Shown here: in pieces, positions 1-8,639 of the stretch
Layout: every line of letters starts with the position of its first letter
How positions within the stretch are numbered: position 1 is the first letter of the stretch
From: Sphingobacteriales bacterium
GTDB lineage: Bacteria > Bacteroidota > Bacteroidia > Chitinophagales > Chitinophagaceae
DNA length: 64,000 bases
Assembly (NCBI GenBank): GCA_004144175.1
Contig: SEFT01000002.1
Span: 62,001 to 126,000 of the forward strand
Reading direction: 5' to 3'
The notes under the pieces: model-generated
Database searches by the model: none
Told to the model about the DNA's origin: nothing
What the model saw: the letters and a program-made list of their open reading frames with translations, nothing else
Program-made: the position numbers and the translations under genes

Positions 1-564
1 CACGCACAAACATACAGTGACAGCATACTAGAGCACCGCAAACATTACAAGCAGGAGTTCATCACCGAAGAGCGTAGCCCGCTGAAGGGAAACGACACTT
101 CATTTCTTAGCTTTTATACGCCTGATGCTAAATACAGGGTAATGGCAAAACTGAAAAAAACGCCTGAAGCACAACCCTTCCAGATGCCTACCCGCAGCGG
201 CAAGACCAAAACCTACAGGCAGTATGGCACACTGGAGTTTAGCATCAATGATACACCGCAGGTATTACAGGTCTTTCAAAGCATCGACCTGATGAAGAAG
301 GATAAGAAGTATGAAAAACATCTCTTCTTGCCCTTTACCGATGCTACCAGCAGTTTCGGTACCTATGGCGGCGGCAGGTATATCGATCTGTCTACCGATG
401 ACATTACAAACAATAGAACCATAGTGATCGACTTCAATAAATGCTATAATCCTTACTGCGCCTACGCTACGGGCTATAACTGCCCGATACCACCTGCAGA
501 GAACAGGCTACAGATAGCCATTACCGCAGGAGAGCTGATGTATGGCAAGGTGCACGAAGAATAA
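1..564 (+). CDS. DUF1684 family protein, 5' end outside the window
   Basis: The reading frame is open from the first base, so the gene starts before the window; the internal ATG at 142 is not the true start. The visible 187 residues begin with a Y-x3-I-x3-R-x2-Y-K helix and an SPL motif, then a beta-rich region containing LPFTDATSSFGTYGGGRY, an IDFN strand and the CYNPYCAY...YNCPIPPAENRL segment. This arrangement is typical of DUF1684, an uncharacterised family of about 200 residues often found as secreted or cytoplasmic single-domain proteins in Bacteroidota. No enzymatic role is established. The gene converges on the skp gene downstream, with a strong shared hairpin between them. The family call is made from motif memory; the missing N-terminus may carry a signal peptide. 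Confidence 0.8.
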   Translation, partial: HAQTYSDSILEHRKHYKQEFITEERSPLKGNDTSFLSFYTPDAKYRVMAKLKKTPEAQPFQMPTRSGKTKTYRQYGTLEFSINDTPQVLQVFQSIDLMKKDKKYEKHLFLPFTDATSSFGTYGGGRYIDLSTDDITNNRTIVIDFNKCYNPYCAYATGYNCPIPPAENRLQIAITAGELMYGKVHEE

Positions 565-583
565 GCCAAGGTGGCCTATAACG

Positions 584-613
584 AAAGAGAGACGCCATAC
601 AGCGTCTCTCTTT
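584..613. terminator. Bidirectional intrinsic terminator
   Basis: A perfect 12-bp stem (584-595 with 602-613) and a 6-nt loop lie between convergent genes. The stem ends in AAA on one side and TTT on the other, so it can serve both strands. Confidence 0.8.
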
Positions 614-636
614 CTATTCAAAGTCTGATTTAAATA

Positions 637-1149
637 CTATTTGATACCTAGCTTGGTTTTTACCATTGGCAGCAGGTTATCTGTTTCTCTTACATGCAGC
701 AGGCCACCAGAGCTAGCGTCAAACACGTAATCAAAACCTTTTTCTTTTGCTACATCTTTGATGGCTTTATCAGCTTTCTCCAGTATAGGCTTGTACAGCT
801 CTTCTCTTTTCTTTTCCACTTTCTCGGTAGCGCTTTGGTTAGTCGACTCAATGCGGTTCTGCAGGTCTACTATTTCTTTTTGCTTTACTTCCTTTACCGC
901 TTCCGACATTGTTTTTTCCTGCGCCTGGTAGTCTTGTACTTTCTTCTCATACTCCTTACTCATGGTCTGCAGTTGATCCTGGAATGCTTTAGCATAGGTT
1001 TGCAGGTCGGCATCAGCTTTAGTTATCTCAGGCATAGCTCTCAAAAGCTCGCGCGAATCAATGTATCCAAATTTGGTAGTGGTCTGGGCTACTACGGTGT
1101 TGCCTATCATCAATAAACCGAAGGCAAGGAACAATACGATCTTCTTCAT
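637..1149 (-). CDS. OmpH/Skp family periplasmic chaperone (second copy)
   Basis: A 170-residue Skp/OmpH-family protein, expected to hold unfolded outer-membrane proteins in the periplasm before delivery to BamA. It has a signal peptide (MKKIVLFLAFGLLM...VVAQ), the short FGYIDSRELL strand typical of the family, a long charged coiled-coil (about residues 45-125) and a closing FDYVFDASSGGLLH strand. It is the last gene of the uppS-bamA-skp-skp unit, 53 bp after the other skp copy. The two copies share architecture but are clearly diverged, so this is an old duplication. Tandem OmpH genes behind bamA are common in Bacteroidota. Confidence 0.9.
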   Translation of the reverse strand: MKKIVLFLAFGLLMIGNTVVAQTTTKFGYIDSRELLRAMPEITKADADLQTYAKAFQDQLQTMSKEYEKKVQDYQAQEKTMSEAVKEVKQKEIVDLQNRIESTNQSATEKVEKKREELYKPILEKADKAIKDVAKEKGFDYVFDASSGGLLHVRETDNLLPMVKTKLGIK

Positions 1150-1202
1150 TTTTATTATTAGTTGCTTTTTATTATTTACTTACGCGTGCAAAGTAAATGC
1201 CA

Positions 1203-1718
1203 TTATTTAGTTATTCCAAGTAATTTTAACACATCATCGCTCTTGTCCAGCTTCACATCGGCATAGAACAATCCTGATCCTGAAGCTTTATCGTACACCA
1301 AATCGAAGCCTTTTGATGTAGCCATCTTTTGCACCGCATTGTACACTTTATCCTGTATCGGCTTTACCATTTTCTGACGCTCTTTGAACAGATCGCCCTC
1401 GAAGCCGAAACGCTGCTTTTGCAGGTCGCGTGCAGTTTTCTCCTTCTCCACTATCTCATCTTCACGTTTTTTGCGCATATCATCCGATAGCATGGCGCGC
1501 TCGGCCTGGTATGCTTTGTACATTCTTTCTACTTCCTGCATCCTGCTGTCGATATCCGTCTGCCAGGTTTTCGATAGCTGGTCCAGCTTCGTATTGGCAT
1601 CCTTATACTCTACCACCTTATCCAAAATATATTTAGAATCGATAATGCAGTACCGCTGTGCGCTTGCGCTAAAGGCTAGCCCTGCCACCAGCATTGCGCT
1701 CATGATCAACTTTTTCAT
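1203..1718 (-). CDS. OmpH/Skp family periplasmic chaperone (first copy)
   Basis: A 171-residue Skp/OmpH chaperone. A signal peptide (MKKLIMSAMLVAGLAFSASAQ) is followed by the RYCIIDSKYILDKV strand, a long helical hairpin rich in K, E, R and Q (about residues 40-120), and the FDLVYDKASGSGLFYAD strand near the end. It lies 51 bp downstream of bamA on the same strand, which supports co-transcription and a role in feeding outer-membrane proteins to the BAM complex. It probably acts as a trimer, by analogy with E. coli Skp; that is family knowledge, not something visible here. Confidence 0.92.
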   Translation of the reverse strand: MKKLIMSAMLVAGLAFSASAQRYCIIDSKYILDKVVEYKDANTKLDQLSKTWQTDIDSRMQEVERMYKAYQAERAMLSDDMRKKREDEIVEKEKTARDLQKQRFGFEGDLFKERQKMVKPIQDKVYNAVQKMATSKGFDLVYDKASGSGLFYADVKLDKSDDVLKLLGITK

Positions 1719-1769
1719 AGTCTTGTAATTTTTTCTTTTAAACTGATTTTTAACTATTAAACATTAACA

Positions 1770-4460
1770 TCAATCCGGCTCCATACCCAACATAAAGGTG
1801 ACTGCCGATATCTGGCCCAGGCGCGTATTACCCGTAGCACGGTTGAAGCTATCGAAGCCGACACCATAGTCAAGCCCTAGCAAACCAAACATAGGTAAGA
1901 ACAGGCGTATACCCACACCAGCCGAGCGTCTCAGCTTGAATGGATTGTACTCCCTGAAGTTGCCCCAGGCATTTGCTGCTTCTACGAAGGTTAAACCATA
2001 AATAGTAGCTGTAGCGCTCTTAGAGAACGGATATCTTACCTCGGCAGTATACTTATTAAATATAGTAGCCTCGTAGTTATATACGTTCTTATAACCTCTG
2101 TGCGCAATGATATCGCGGCCTATGAAGAAGTTATTAGCACCAAGGCCATCGCCGCCCACCTGGAAACGCTCGAACGGAGAGAATCCGATATTCGGGTCGT
2201 AATATCCCATAAACCCGTACTTGGTAGCCAATTTGAGCACCAAGTCTCCCGCTATGCGTTTGTACCACTCTGCAGTGAAGCGATATTTGTGGTACTCTAT
2301 CCATTTATACTTTTCATTGATCGTCTTCTTCGAAAAATCTACATCGTTAAACGCCGAATACGGTGGCGTGAACTGGAATGTAAAGCTCACGTTAGAACCG
2401 TCGGTTGGATACAGCGGTTGGTTAACCGAATAACGTGCAAGTACCAATTTGAAGAACAGGTTATTGGCAGTACCATTGTTGAAGGTGTTACCCTTGGCAT
2501 CGGATATAAAGCCATAGTCTTTCAGCAAGAAATTCTGGTAGTTGATACCGTATGTAAATACGAAGTTGTCATCCGGCCATTTCACACGCTTACTCATCGA
2601 CACACCACCACCTAATACGCGCATAGACGAGTTGGAAGTTGTTACGGTAGTATTACCAATGGCACTCGAGAACCTGCTATATACAAAACTTGTAGTAAGC
2701 GCATTTGGCTTCTTACCGCCCAGCCATGGTTCAGTAAACGAAGTACTCAGCGAGTTGTAGAAAGAACCGTTCGACTGGAAGTTAACGGAGAACTTCTGTC
2801 CATCGCCTACCGGTAGCGGATCCCAATATCTTGGTTTGAAAATATTGCGCAGCGAGAAGTTGTTGAAGGTAACACCAATATTACCATAGAACCTTACACC
2901 ACCACCGAAACCGGCAGAAAGCTGTAACTGGTCGCTCGATTTTTCAACTACTGTATAGTCTATATCTACCGTACCATCTTCCTGGTTAGGCCTTGGCTGT
3001 ATGCCTATCTTTTCCTGGTCGAAGAAGCCAAGGTTGGCAATCTGGCGCTGCGAGCGTATCAAATCGGCACGGCTGAATTTACTGCCCGGCAGTGTATATA
3101 ATTCGCGACGGATAACGTGCTCATTAGTGCGGTCGTTACCTGCTATGCTAATGTTGCGAATAGTAGCCTGCGGACCTTCAGTCACGCGCATTTCATAGTT
3201 GATGGTATCGCCGATGATAGATGTCTCTACCGCATCTATATTAAAGAAAAGGTAGCCATCATCCATATAAAGGCTGCTGATATCTTCGCCACCTTCTGGA
3301 TTGATAGAGCGGCCAAGGCGCGAGTCAAGCAGTTGCGCATTGTACACATCACCTTTCTTTATGTTCAGTATGCGCGACAGCTGTTCGTTAGAGTACTTGG
3401 TATTGCCCTTCCAGCTTACATCACCGAAGTAGTATTTATGCCCTTCACTTACTCTTACATCTATATTTATATGGCCGTTCTCTACGGCATATGCGGTATC
3501 GTCCACTACGGCAGCATCGCGATAGCCAAGTGAGTTATAGTATGCTACCAATCCTTGTTTATCGTCCTCAAACTTCTGACGATTGAATTTGGAAGAAGAG
3601 AAGATGTTGAACCGAAAATAAGGATTAAGCGCATCCAGTGTCTTCGACAAAGAAAGGAAACCAAGGCTACCAATGTAGTTTCTGAACGAACGTTCTTCCG
3701 ACTCATAAACGCTTACCTCATCGGCAGGATGCAGCGTTATACGCGGCATTTCTTTAGTAGAGCGTAAAGTACCTTTCAGCTTATTATCGGTTGCCTGTGT
3801 GTTACCGGCAAAGTTTATCTGGTTGATCTTAGTCTTATGCCCTTTGTCTATGTCAAAGGTTAGTAGTATGGCATTTACAGATAGCGTATCTGGTCTCTCT
3901 ACTACACCAATGGCTACATCTCCGTATCCCTTTTCGGTATAGTACTTACGCACGCGCTCTATGGCTTCCTTCTTAGTAGCCTCGGTCACCACTTTACCTT
4001 TTACAAGCGTCATCTTGTCTTTCAACTCCTGGGCCTCGCTCTTCTTTATACCACGAAAGTTATAACGGCTCAGGCGCGGACGCTCTTCTATATTAATATC
4101 CAGGAAAACCTTATTGCCTACGATCTTGGTTACATCTACACGTACGTTGGCAAACAGCTCTTGCCTCCACAGATTGCGGATGGCACGTGCAATGCTTTCG
4201 TCGTTGGGCAGGCGCACCTTATTACCTACAGTAAGACCGCTTACTGATATCAGCAGGTCTTCGTCCAGGTATTGGCCGCCGCTTACTGTTATACCACCTA
4301 TCTCAAACTCTTTGGCACGCTCGGGTTCAGCTGCAGACCTGCCGCCCTGTTGCTGCAGCATGCTGTTTAGTCCGCCACCATTGTTGGTTTGGGCCTGGAG
4401 GGTATGAGCCATAGATATGGCGCAAAAAAGAACAAAATAGCGCAGGGTGCTTTTATACAT
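1770..4460 (-). CDS. bamA: BamA, outer membrane protein assembly factor (Omp85)
   Basis: The central pore-like subunit of the BAM machine, which folds and inserts beta-barrel proteins into the outer membrane. The upstream ATG at 4502 adds 14 residues ahead of a normal signal peptide; the ATG at 4460 (MYKSTLRYFVLF...LQAQ) is preferred and overlaps the uppS stop by 8 bp. About 896 residues: a Gln/Gly-rich linker, five POTRA repeats (roughly residues 55-480, with recurrent G-N-x-x-x segments such as FRGIKKSE, FAGNTQAT and IAGNDRTN), then a 16-strand barrel. The barrel carries the GGDGLGANNFFIGRD region and a VRYPFSKS strand. The protein ends in MLGMEPD rather than an aromatic residue. It is followed by two skp genes in the same operon. 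Confidence 0.95.
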   Translation of the reverse strand: MYKSTLRYFVLFCAISMAHTLQAQTNNGGGLNSMLQQQGGRSAAEPERAKEFEIGGITVSGGQYLDEDLLISVSGLTVGNKVRLPNDESIARAIRNLWRQELFANVRVDVTKIVGNKVFLDINIEERPRLSRYNFRGIKKSEAQELKDKMTLVKGKVVTEATKKEAIERVRKYYTEKGYGDVAIGVVERPDTLSVNAILLTFDIDKGHKTKINQINFAGNTQATDNKLKGTLRSTKEMPRITLHPADEVSVYESEERSFRNYIGSLGFLSLSKTLDALNPYFRFNIFSSSKFNRQKFEDDKQGLVAYYNSLGYRDAAVVDDTAYAVENGHINIDVRVSEGHKYYFGDVSWKGNTKYSNEQLSRILNIKKGDVYNAQLLDSRLGRSINPEGGEDISSLYMDDGYLFFNIDAVETSIIGDTINYEMRVTEGPQATIRNISIAGNDRTNEHVIRRELYTLPGSKFSRADLIRSQRQIANLGFFDQEKIGIQPRPNQEDGTVDIDYTVVEKSSDQLQLSAGFGGGVRFYGNIGVTFNNFSLRNIFKPRYWDPLPVGDGQKFSVNFQSNGSFYNSLSTSFTEPWLGGKKPNALTTSFVYSRFSSAIGNTTVTTSNSSMRVLGGGVSMSKRVKWPDDNFVFTYGINYQNFLLKDYGFISDAKGNTFNNGTANNLFFKLVLARYSVNQPLYPTDGSNVSFTFQFTPPYSAFNDVDFSKKTINEKYKWIEYHKYRFTAEWYKRIAGDLVLKLATKYGFMGYYDPNIGFSPFERFQVGGDGLGANNFFIGRDIIAHRGYKNVYNYEATIFNKYTAEVRYPFSKSATATIYGLTFVEAANAWGNFREYNPFKLRRSAGVGIRLFLPMFGLLGLDYGVGFDSFNRATGNTRLGQISAVTFMLGMEPD

Positions 4461-5229
4461 GCTCAGGGGAATTCGTTTGAATTTGCTCACTTGTTTTGCC
4501 AAAGCGGCGTTCGCGCTGCTGGTAGTTCAGCAGGGCTTCGTATAGTTGTTGTTTACGGAAATCCGGCCAATGCACAGGTGTAAAGTACAGCTCTGCATAA
4601 GCCAATTGATAAAGCAGATAATTACTGATCCTGTACTCCCCACTCGTACGTATCATCAATTCCGGATCAGGAAAATCTGCGGTATTCAGGTATTTATGAA
4701 AAACGTCGTCGTTAATGTCCTCTGGCTTCAAACTGCCTGCGGCGGCGTCCTTCGCCATCTGGCGGGCCGCTTCAATCAGTTCCATGCGTGAGCTATAGCT
4801 CAGTGCCAGTATCAGGTTGAGGCCAGTGTTGGCCGCAGTAATATCCTTTGCTTCCTGCAACTCGCGCTGGCAACTTTCGGGCAGACTGGCTATATCGCCT
4901 ATTACATGCAGGCGTATATTATTTTTCTTCAGCTCTTCTACTTCTTTGCGGATGGTGTTCACCAGCAATTCCATCAAAGCATTTACTTCCGCTACCGGGC
5001 GGTTCCAGTTTTCGGTAGAGAAAGTATATAAGGTAAGGTAACCAATGCCCAGCTCTGCGCAGGCATTTACTACTTCACGCACACTTATCACACCTTCATG
5101 ATGACCATAGAGGCGGTCTTCACCACGCTCCTTTGCCCATCGTCCATTACCATCCATAATGATGGCAATATGACGCGGCAATTTGCTACGGTCAATTGAT
5201 TGCAAAACGTCCATATATGACTCAGGCAT
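4453..5229 (-). CDS. uppS: Isoprenyl transferase (undecaprenyl diphosphate synthase)
   Basis: A cis-prenyltransferase of 258 residues that condenses isopentenyl diphosphate onto farnesyl diphosphate to make the C55 carrier for peptidoglycan and other envelope glycans. The catalytic signature IIMDGNGRWAKERG is at residues 23-36 (Asp26 and the structural P-loop), followed by H-x2-G around residue 43, the TLYTFSTENWNRP segment and, near the C-terminus, the LMIRTSGEYRISNYLLYQ and AYAELYFTPVHWPDF motifs of family members. It is the first gene of the minus-strand unit leading into bamA, and the stop overlaps the bamA start. Two TAnnTTTG boxes lie just upstream. Confidence 0.97.
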   Translation of the reverse strand: MPESYMDVLQSIDRSKLPRHIAIIMDGNGRWAKERGEDRLYGHHEGVISVREVVNACAELGIGYLTLYTFSTENWNRPVAEVNALMELLVNTIRKEVEELKKNNIRLHVIGDIASLPESCQRELQEAKDITAANTGLNLILALSYSSRMELIEAARQMAKDAAAGSLKPEDINDDVFHKYLNTADFPDPELMIRTSGEYRISNYLLYQLAYAELYFTPVHWPDFRKQQLYEALLNYQQRERRFGKTSEQIQTNSPEHV

Positions 5230-5244
5230 TTATATTAAGGTGTG

Positions 5245-5260
5245 CAAAGGTACAAAAATA
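5245..5260 (-). promoter_or_regulatory. Candidate Bacteroidota promoter -7 boxes for uppS-bamA-skp
   Basis: On the minus strand TACCTTTG (5245-5252) and, directly upstream, TATTTTTG (5253-5260) both match the TAnnTTTG -7 consensus. The nearer one ends 16 nt before the uppS ATG, implying a short leader. No clear -33 TTTG was identified. Confidence 0.5.
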
Positions 5261-5428
5261 GAGGTTGGGGGTATGTATTAAAATAGTTTAAAAACAGTTT
5301 AACTGGATTTTAACTGCAACTAACTTATATATACTGGCTGTTAGTAATATGCGGAATATATTATATAGTTAGTGCGCGCATGAAAACTCAATTATTACTT
5401 ACAGAAGATTTTTTCTATATTTCAGATT

Positions 5429-6079
5429 ATGGTGGTCAATCTTAGCAGCAACAACTCGCTCCTCTCGCAATGGATATGCGAAATAAGGGATATAGAAGTA
5501 CAGAAAGACCGGAGCCGTTTCCGGAAGAATATGGAACGCATTGGCGAGGTAGCTGCTTACGAGATCAGTAAGGAACTTCCCTACCGGGAGGTAACGGTGC
5601 AAACCCAGATGGGCGAAGCCACCGGCTATGTGCTGGAACAGGAACCTGTACTGGCTACTATCCTCCGCGCCGGGCTGCCACTGCAACAAGGGCTGCTCAA
5701 CTATTTCGATAAGTCGGATTGCGCGTTCATCACCGCCTACCGCAAGCACAACCCTGATGGAAGCTTCGAGATAAAACAGGAGTACATCACCAGCCCGGAT
5801 ATCACCGGGCGCCCGCTCATTATTTCCGACCCTATGCTGGCTACCGGTGCATCGATGGTATTGTCATTACAAGCCATACTGGAAGAGAATAGGCCATCGC
5901 AGATACATGTGGTGACGGCAATTGCCTGCACGGTAGGCATCGAGTATCTTATGAGAAAAATACCGGGTGTGTACCTGTGGGCGGGCGCTATTGACGAGGA
6001 ACTTACGGCGAGAGGCTACATCGTACCGGGGCTGGGCGATGCGGGCGACCTGTCATACGGAGATAAAACACAAGCCTAA
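5429..6079 (+). CDS. upp: Uracil phosphoribosyltransferase
   Basis: A 216-residue pyrimidine-salvage enzyme making UMP from uracil and PRPP. It shows the family landmarks: ATILRAGLPLQQGLL (about residues 75-90), the PRPP-binding DPMLATGASM loop (about residues 131-140), and the uracil-binding GYIVPGLGDAGDLSYG at the C-terminus. The length fits the usual 208-220. It is divergent from uppS across a 199-bp AT-rich gap and stands alone on its strand. The ATG at 5429 matches the usual N-terminus of Bacteroidota homologs. Confidence 0.96.
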   Translation: MVVNLSSNNSLLSQWICEIRDIEVQKDRSRFRKNMERIGEVAAYEISKELPYREVTVQTQMGEATGYVLEQEPVLATILRAGLPLQQGLLNYFDKSDCAFITAYRKHNPDGSFEIKQEYITSPDITGRPLIISDPMLATGASMVLSLQAILEENRPSQIHVVTAIACTVGIEYLMRKIPGVYLWAGAIDEELTARGYIVPGLGDAGDLSYGDKTQA

Positions 6080-6174
6080 CCCAACCAAAATAATATTTCA
6101 CATTGTCTTGTATTATAAGCAAGAATGGCATATTTTGGCTTTCGGAAATAATTTCAAACAATAAATATTACCTG

Positions 6175-7212
6175 ATGAAGAAGATATTACTCGGGGTGAG
6201 TGCAATCTTGGCAATGGCAAATACAGCAATGGCACAGGATCCGCACTACACTCAGTATTTTGCATCACCTCTTACACTAAGCCCTGCTCTTACAGGGTTG
6301 ACGCAATACGATCTTCGTCTTGCGGCCAACTACCGCTCACAATGGGCGTCTGCATCTCCTTCTCCGTACATTACAGGTACTGCGTCATTCGATATGGCTG
6401 CATTTAAGGAAGCACTGGGCAATGGCGACGCAGTAGGCGTTGGTCTGTTGCTGCTGTACGATAAATCAGGGCGCGGTGGTCTGCAAAACACTACGGTAGG
6501 TCTGTCTGCAGCTTACCACAAAGCGCTGGGCCACGAAAAACAACATACGCTGTCTATCGGTTTCCAGGGTGCGCTGGTTCAAAAAGCGATCAACTTCAAC
6601 GAACTGAAATTTGAAGACCAGTTCGATCTGGCTACAGGTGGTACTCCGTACAATACTTCAGAGAACCTGGGTAATGCGGATCTTACCTACCCTGACTTCA
6701 ACTTGGGTGCTATGTATTCTGGCCGCCTGAGCGAGCATGGTACAGCTTACCTGGGCTTCTCTTACTACCACCTGACACAACCGGTAGAAACATTCCTGAA
6801 TGATAACCACAAAATTCATGGCCGCTCTTCGATCTACCTCGGTGGTTCGTTCGACCTGAATGAGAATATCGTATTGTATGCAAGCGGTCTTTGGCAAAAC
6901 CAGGCTAAAGCCAGCGAATACATGGCCGGTGGTGCTGTAGGTTTTGTACTGAACCCGGGCCACGACAGGGAGTTCACTAAAAACACACTGCTGTATCTTG
7001 GTGGATGGTACCGCTACAACGACGCTCTGGCTCCTTATGTAGGTTTCGAGTGGTCTAAGATGAAACTTGGTATCAGCTACGATGTGAATCTGTCTGGTTA
7101 TACATCTGCTACCAACGGTAAAGGCGCTATGGAAGTATCGCTCATCTTCAACGGAGCTATCAACAAGCGCGAAGAAGCACCACCATACAACATGGCTTGC
7201 CCTCGTTTCTAA
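6175..7212 (+). CDS. PorP/SprF family type IX secretion system outer-membrane protein
   Basis: A 345-residue protein with a clean signal peptide (MKKILLGVSAILAMANTAMAQ), then DPHYTQYFASPLTLSPALTGL, the standard start of PorP/SprF proteins, and alternating beta strands with G-x-S-Y-H and G-x-W-Y-R repeats expected of an outer-membrane barrel. PorP/SprF-like proteins accompany T9SS and surface attachment of some substrates. No large repetitive adhesin sits immediately beside it, so its partner cannot be named. The frame extends upstream to 6103, but the ATG at 6175 is chosen because it starts the signal peptide. It may be a standalone paralog rather than the core PorP. Confidence 0.88.
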   Translation: MKKILLGVSAILAMANTAMAQDPHYTQYFASPLTLSPALTGLTQYDLRLAANYRSQWASASPSPYITGTASFDMAAFKEALGNGDAVGVGLLLLYDKSGRGGLQNTTVGLSAAYHKALGHEKQHTLSIGFQGALVQKAINFNELKFEDQFDLATGGTPYNTSENLGNADLTYPDFNLGAMYSGRLSEHGTAYLGFSYYHLTQPVETFLNDNHKIHGRSSIYLGGSFDLNENIVLYASGLWQNQAKASEYMAGGAVGFVLNPGHDREFTKNTLLYLGGWYRYNDALAPYVGFEWSKMKLGISYDVNLSGYTSATNGKGAMEVSLIFNGAINKREEAPPYNMACPRF

Positions 7213-7230
7213 TTCATCAGAACATATCAT

Positions 7231-7266
7231 AACAGGAACGCCGCTCAATCGAGCGGCGTTCCTGTT
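7231..7266. terminator. Strong bidirectional terminator
   Basis: A perfect 16-bp stem (7231-7246 with 7251-7266) around an AATC loop lies between the convergent PorP-like and mpg genes. It reaches the last base of the mpg stop codon. Confidence 0.85.
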
Positions 7267-7871
7267 TACAGGCCTTTTGCCTTGCTCACATATTTATTAT
7301 CCTGTATAAAGAACCGATACGGCAGGTAGGCATCCTCAGCGGCATAAGCTACGCCTACCCTTGTAGCGCTTACGATCTTGTTTTTGCTCAGTTTTATACC
7401 TCTATCCTCTATCCATATCTCCGGCCCTTGCAGCGACAGGCCCGTATGCCGGGTATGTATTCCCAGCGCCATGCTCATCGCACCGGGGCCTGATGTGAGC
7501 GATGGCTTTACGATCTCCATCCTCCGGCGTTGCAGCATTTCGGGTATGCCCTCCAGCGGCTCAATAGCCCTTATCAATATGGCATGTGGGGTATCCTGCA
7601 CATTGGTCACTACATTAAATAAGTGATGTATACCATAGCACAGGTACACATAGGCTACCCCACCACCCGCAAACATCACCTCGGTACGGGCAGTACGCCG
7701 GTTGCCAAAGGCATGAGAGGCTTTGTCTGATGCCCCGGCGTAGGCTTCAGTTTCCGTGATCATTCCAGAGGTGGTGATGCCATTTATATTTGTGACCAGC
7801 ACCTTGCCCAGCAGCTCTTTAGCTATCGTCACTACATCGGTACGGGTATAGAATGGCTCGGGTAATATCAT
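7266..7871 (-). CDS. mpg: 3-methyladenine DNA glycosylase (AAG/MPG family)
   Basis: A 201-residue member of the AAG/MPG family, which excises alkylated purines to start base-excision repair. Recognisable segments are the LLGKVLV strand near residue 20, ITETEAYAGASDKASHAF (catalytic Glu and the following region, about residues 38-55), VAYVYLCYGIHHLFNVV (about 73-90) and ILIRAIEPLEG (about 98-108), then GPGAMSMALGI. The length is normal for the bacterial putative 3-methyladenine glycosylase. It is convergent with the PorP-like gene and divergent from the RsmI-like gene. Confidence 0.95.
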   Translation of the reverse strand: MILPEPFYTRTDVVTIAKELLGKVLVTNINGITTSGMITETEAYAGASDKASHAFGNRRTARTEVMFAGGGVAYVYLCYGIHHLFNVVTNVQDTPHAILIRAIEPLEGIPEMLQRRRMEIVKPSLTSGPGAMSMALGIHTRHTGLSLQGPEIWIEDRGIKLSKNKIVSATRVGVAYAAEDAYLPYRFFIQDNKYVSKAKGL

Positions 7872-7928
7872 GGGGTTAAAGTTACAGAGTTCACTAGCCA
7901 GCGCAAAAACCAGTATTTTTATCGCAGC

Positions 7929-8639
7929 ATGAGTAATGATAAGGGCATACTATACCTGGTACCAATACCTATAGCCGATGGCGTATTGCAAACACTGTCG
8001 CCGGAGATAGGGCAATACACGCTGGAGATAAAACACTACTTCGTCGAGAACATCCGCACTGCCAGACGTTTTCTAAAAGCGCTGCACCCTTCCATCGTTA
8101 TCGACGAGTTGCAGTTCTCGGAGATAGATAAGCACGAAGGGCCCGATATGGGGTTGCTGCGCAAATGGCTGAAAGAGGAAAATAAGGTAGGTGTAATGAG
8201 CGAATCGGGCTGCCCCGGCATCGCCGACCCGGGCGCAGAACTGGCAGCGGTTGCCCATAGCATAGGTGCAAAGGTAGTACCGCTAACAGGCCCCAGTTCC
8301 TTACTACTCGCCCTGATGGCATCAGGCCTCAATGGACAAAGCTTTTGCTTCAACGGCTACCTGCCCGTGAAAGACCCCGAACGCAGCAAAAAGATAAAAG
8401 CTCTGGAGCAAACGTCGAAGAAAGAACGACAGACACAGTTGTTCATAGAAACACCTTATAGAAACAATCCGCTGCTGGAAGAGTTGCTAAAAAACTGCGA
8501 GCAAGGCACAAGGCTATGCATCGCACAAAACATAACAGCGCCCAACGCCTACATAAAAACCCAAACCATAGCCGACTGGAAGAAAAACAAACCAACACTG
8601 GAAAAGCTGCCTGCTATATTCCTGATACTGGCAGGTTAG
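7929..8639 (+). CDS. RsmI-like SAM-dependent methyltransferase (tetrapyrrole methylase fold)
   Basis: A 236-residue member of the tetrapyrrole-methylase fold family related to RsmI, the 16S rRNA cytidine-2'-O-methyltransferase. It starts with LYLVPIPIADG in place of the canonical P-T-P-I-G-N motif, and carries VGVMSESGCPGIADPGAELAAVAH (SAM-binding region, about residues 88-113), then VPLTGPSSLLLALMASGLNGQSF and an FIETPYRN strand. The divergent first motif suggests a Bacteroidota-specific relative whose substrate may differ from RsmI's. Its TAG stop overlaps the stop of the convergent serine hydrolase by 4 nt, leaving no room for a terminator. Confidence 0.85.
   Translation: MSNDKGILYLVPIPIADGVLQTLSPEIGQYTLEIKHYFVENIRTARRFLKALHPSIVIDELQFSEIDKHEGPDMGLLRKWLKEENKVGVMSESGCPGIADPGAELAAVAHSIGAKVVPLTGPSSLLLALMASGLNGQSFCFNGYLPVKDPERSKKIKALEQTSKKERQTQLFIETPYRNNPLLEELLKNCEQGTRLCIAQNITAPNAYIKTQTIADWKKNKPTLEKLPAIFLILAG

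Noticed and set aside
1770-1800. Frameshift at the BamA C-terminus, because it does not end in an aromatic residue
   Set aside because: The alternative frames do not give a better beta-strand ending, and the penultimate strand is well formed; some Bacteroidota BamA proteins may end this way.
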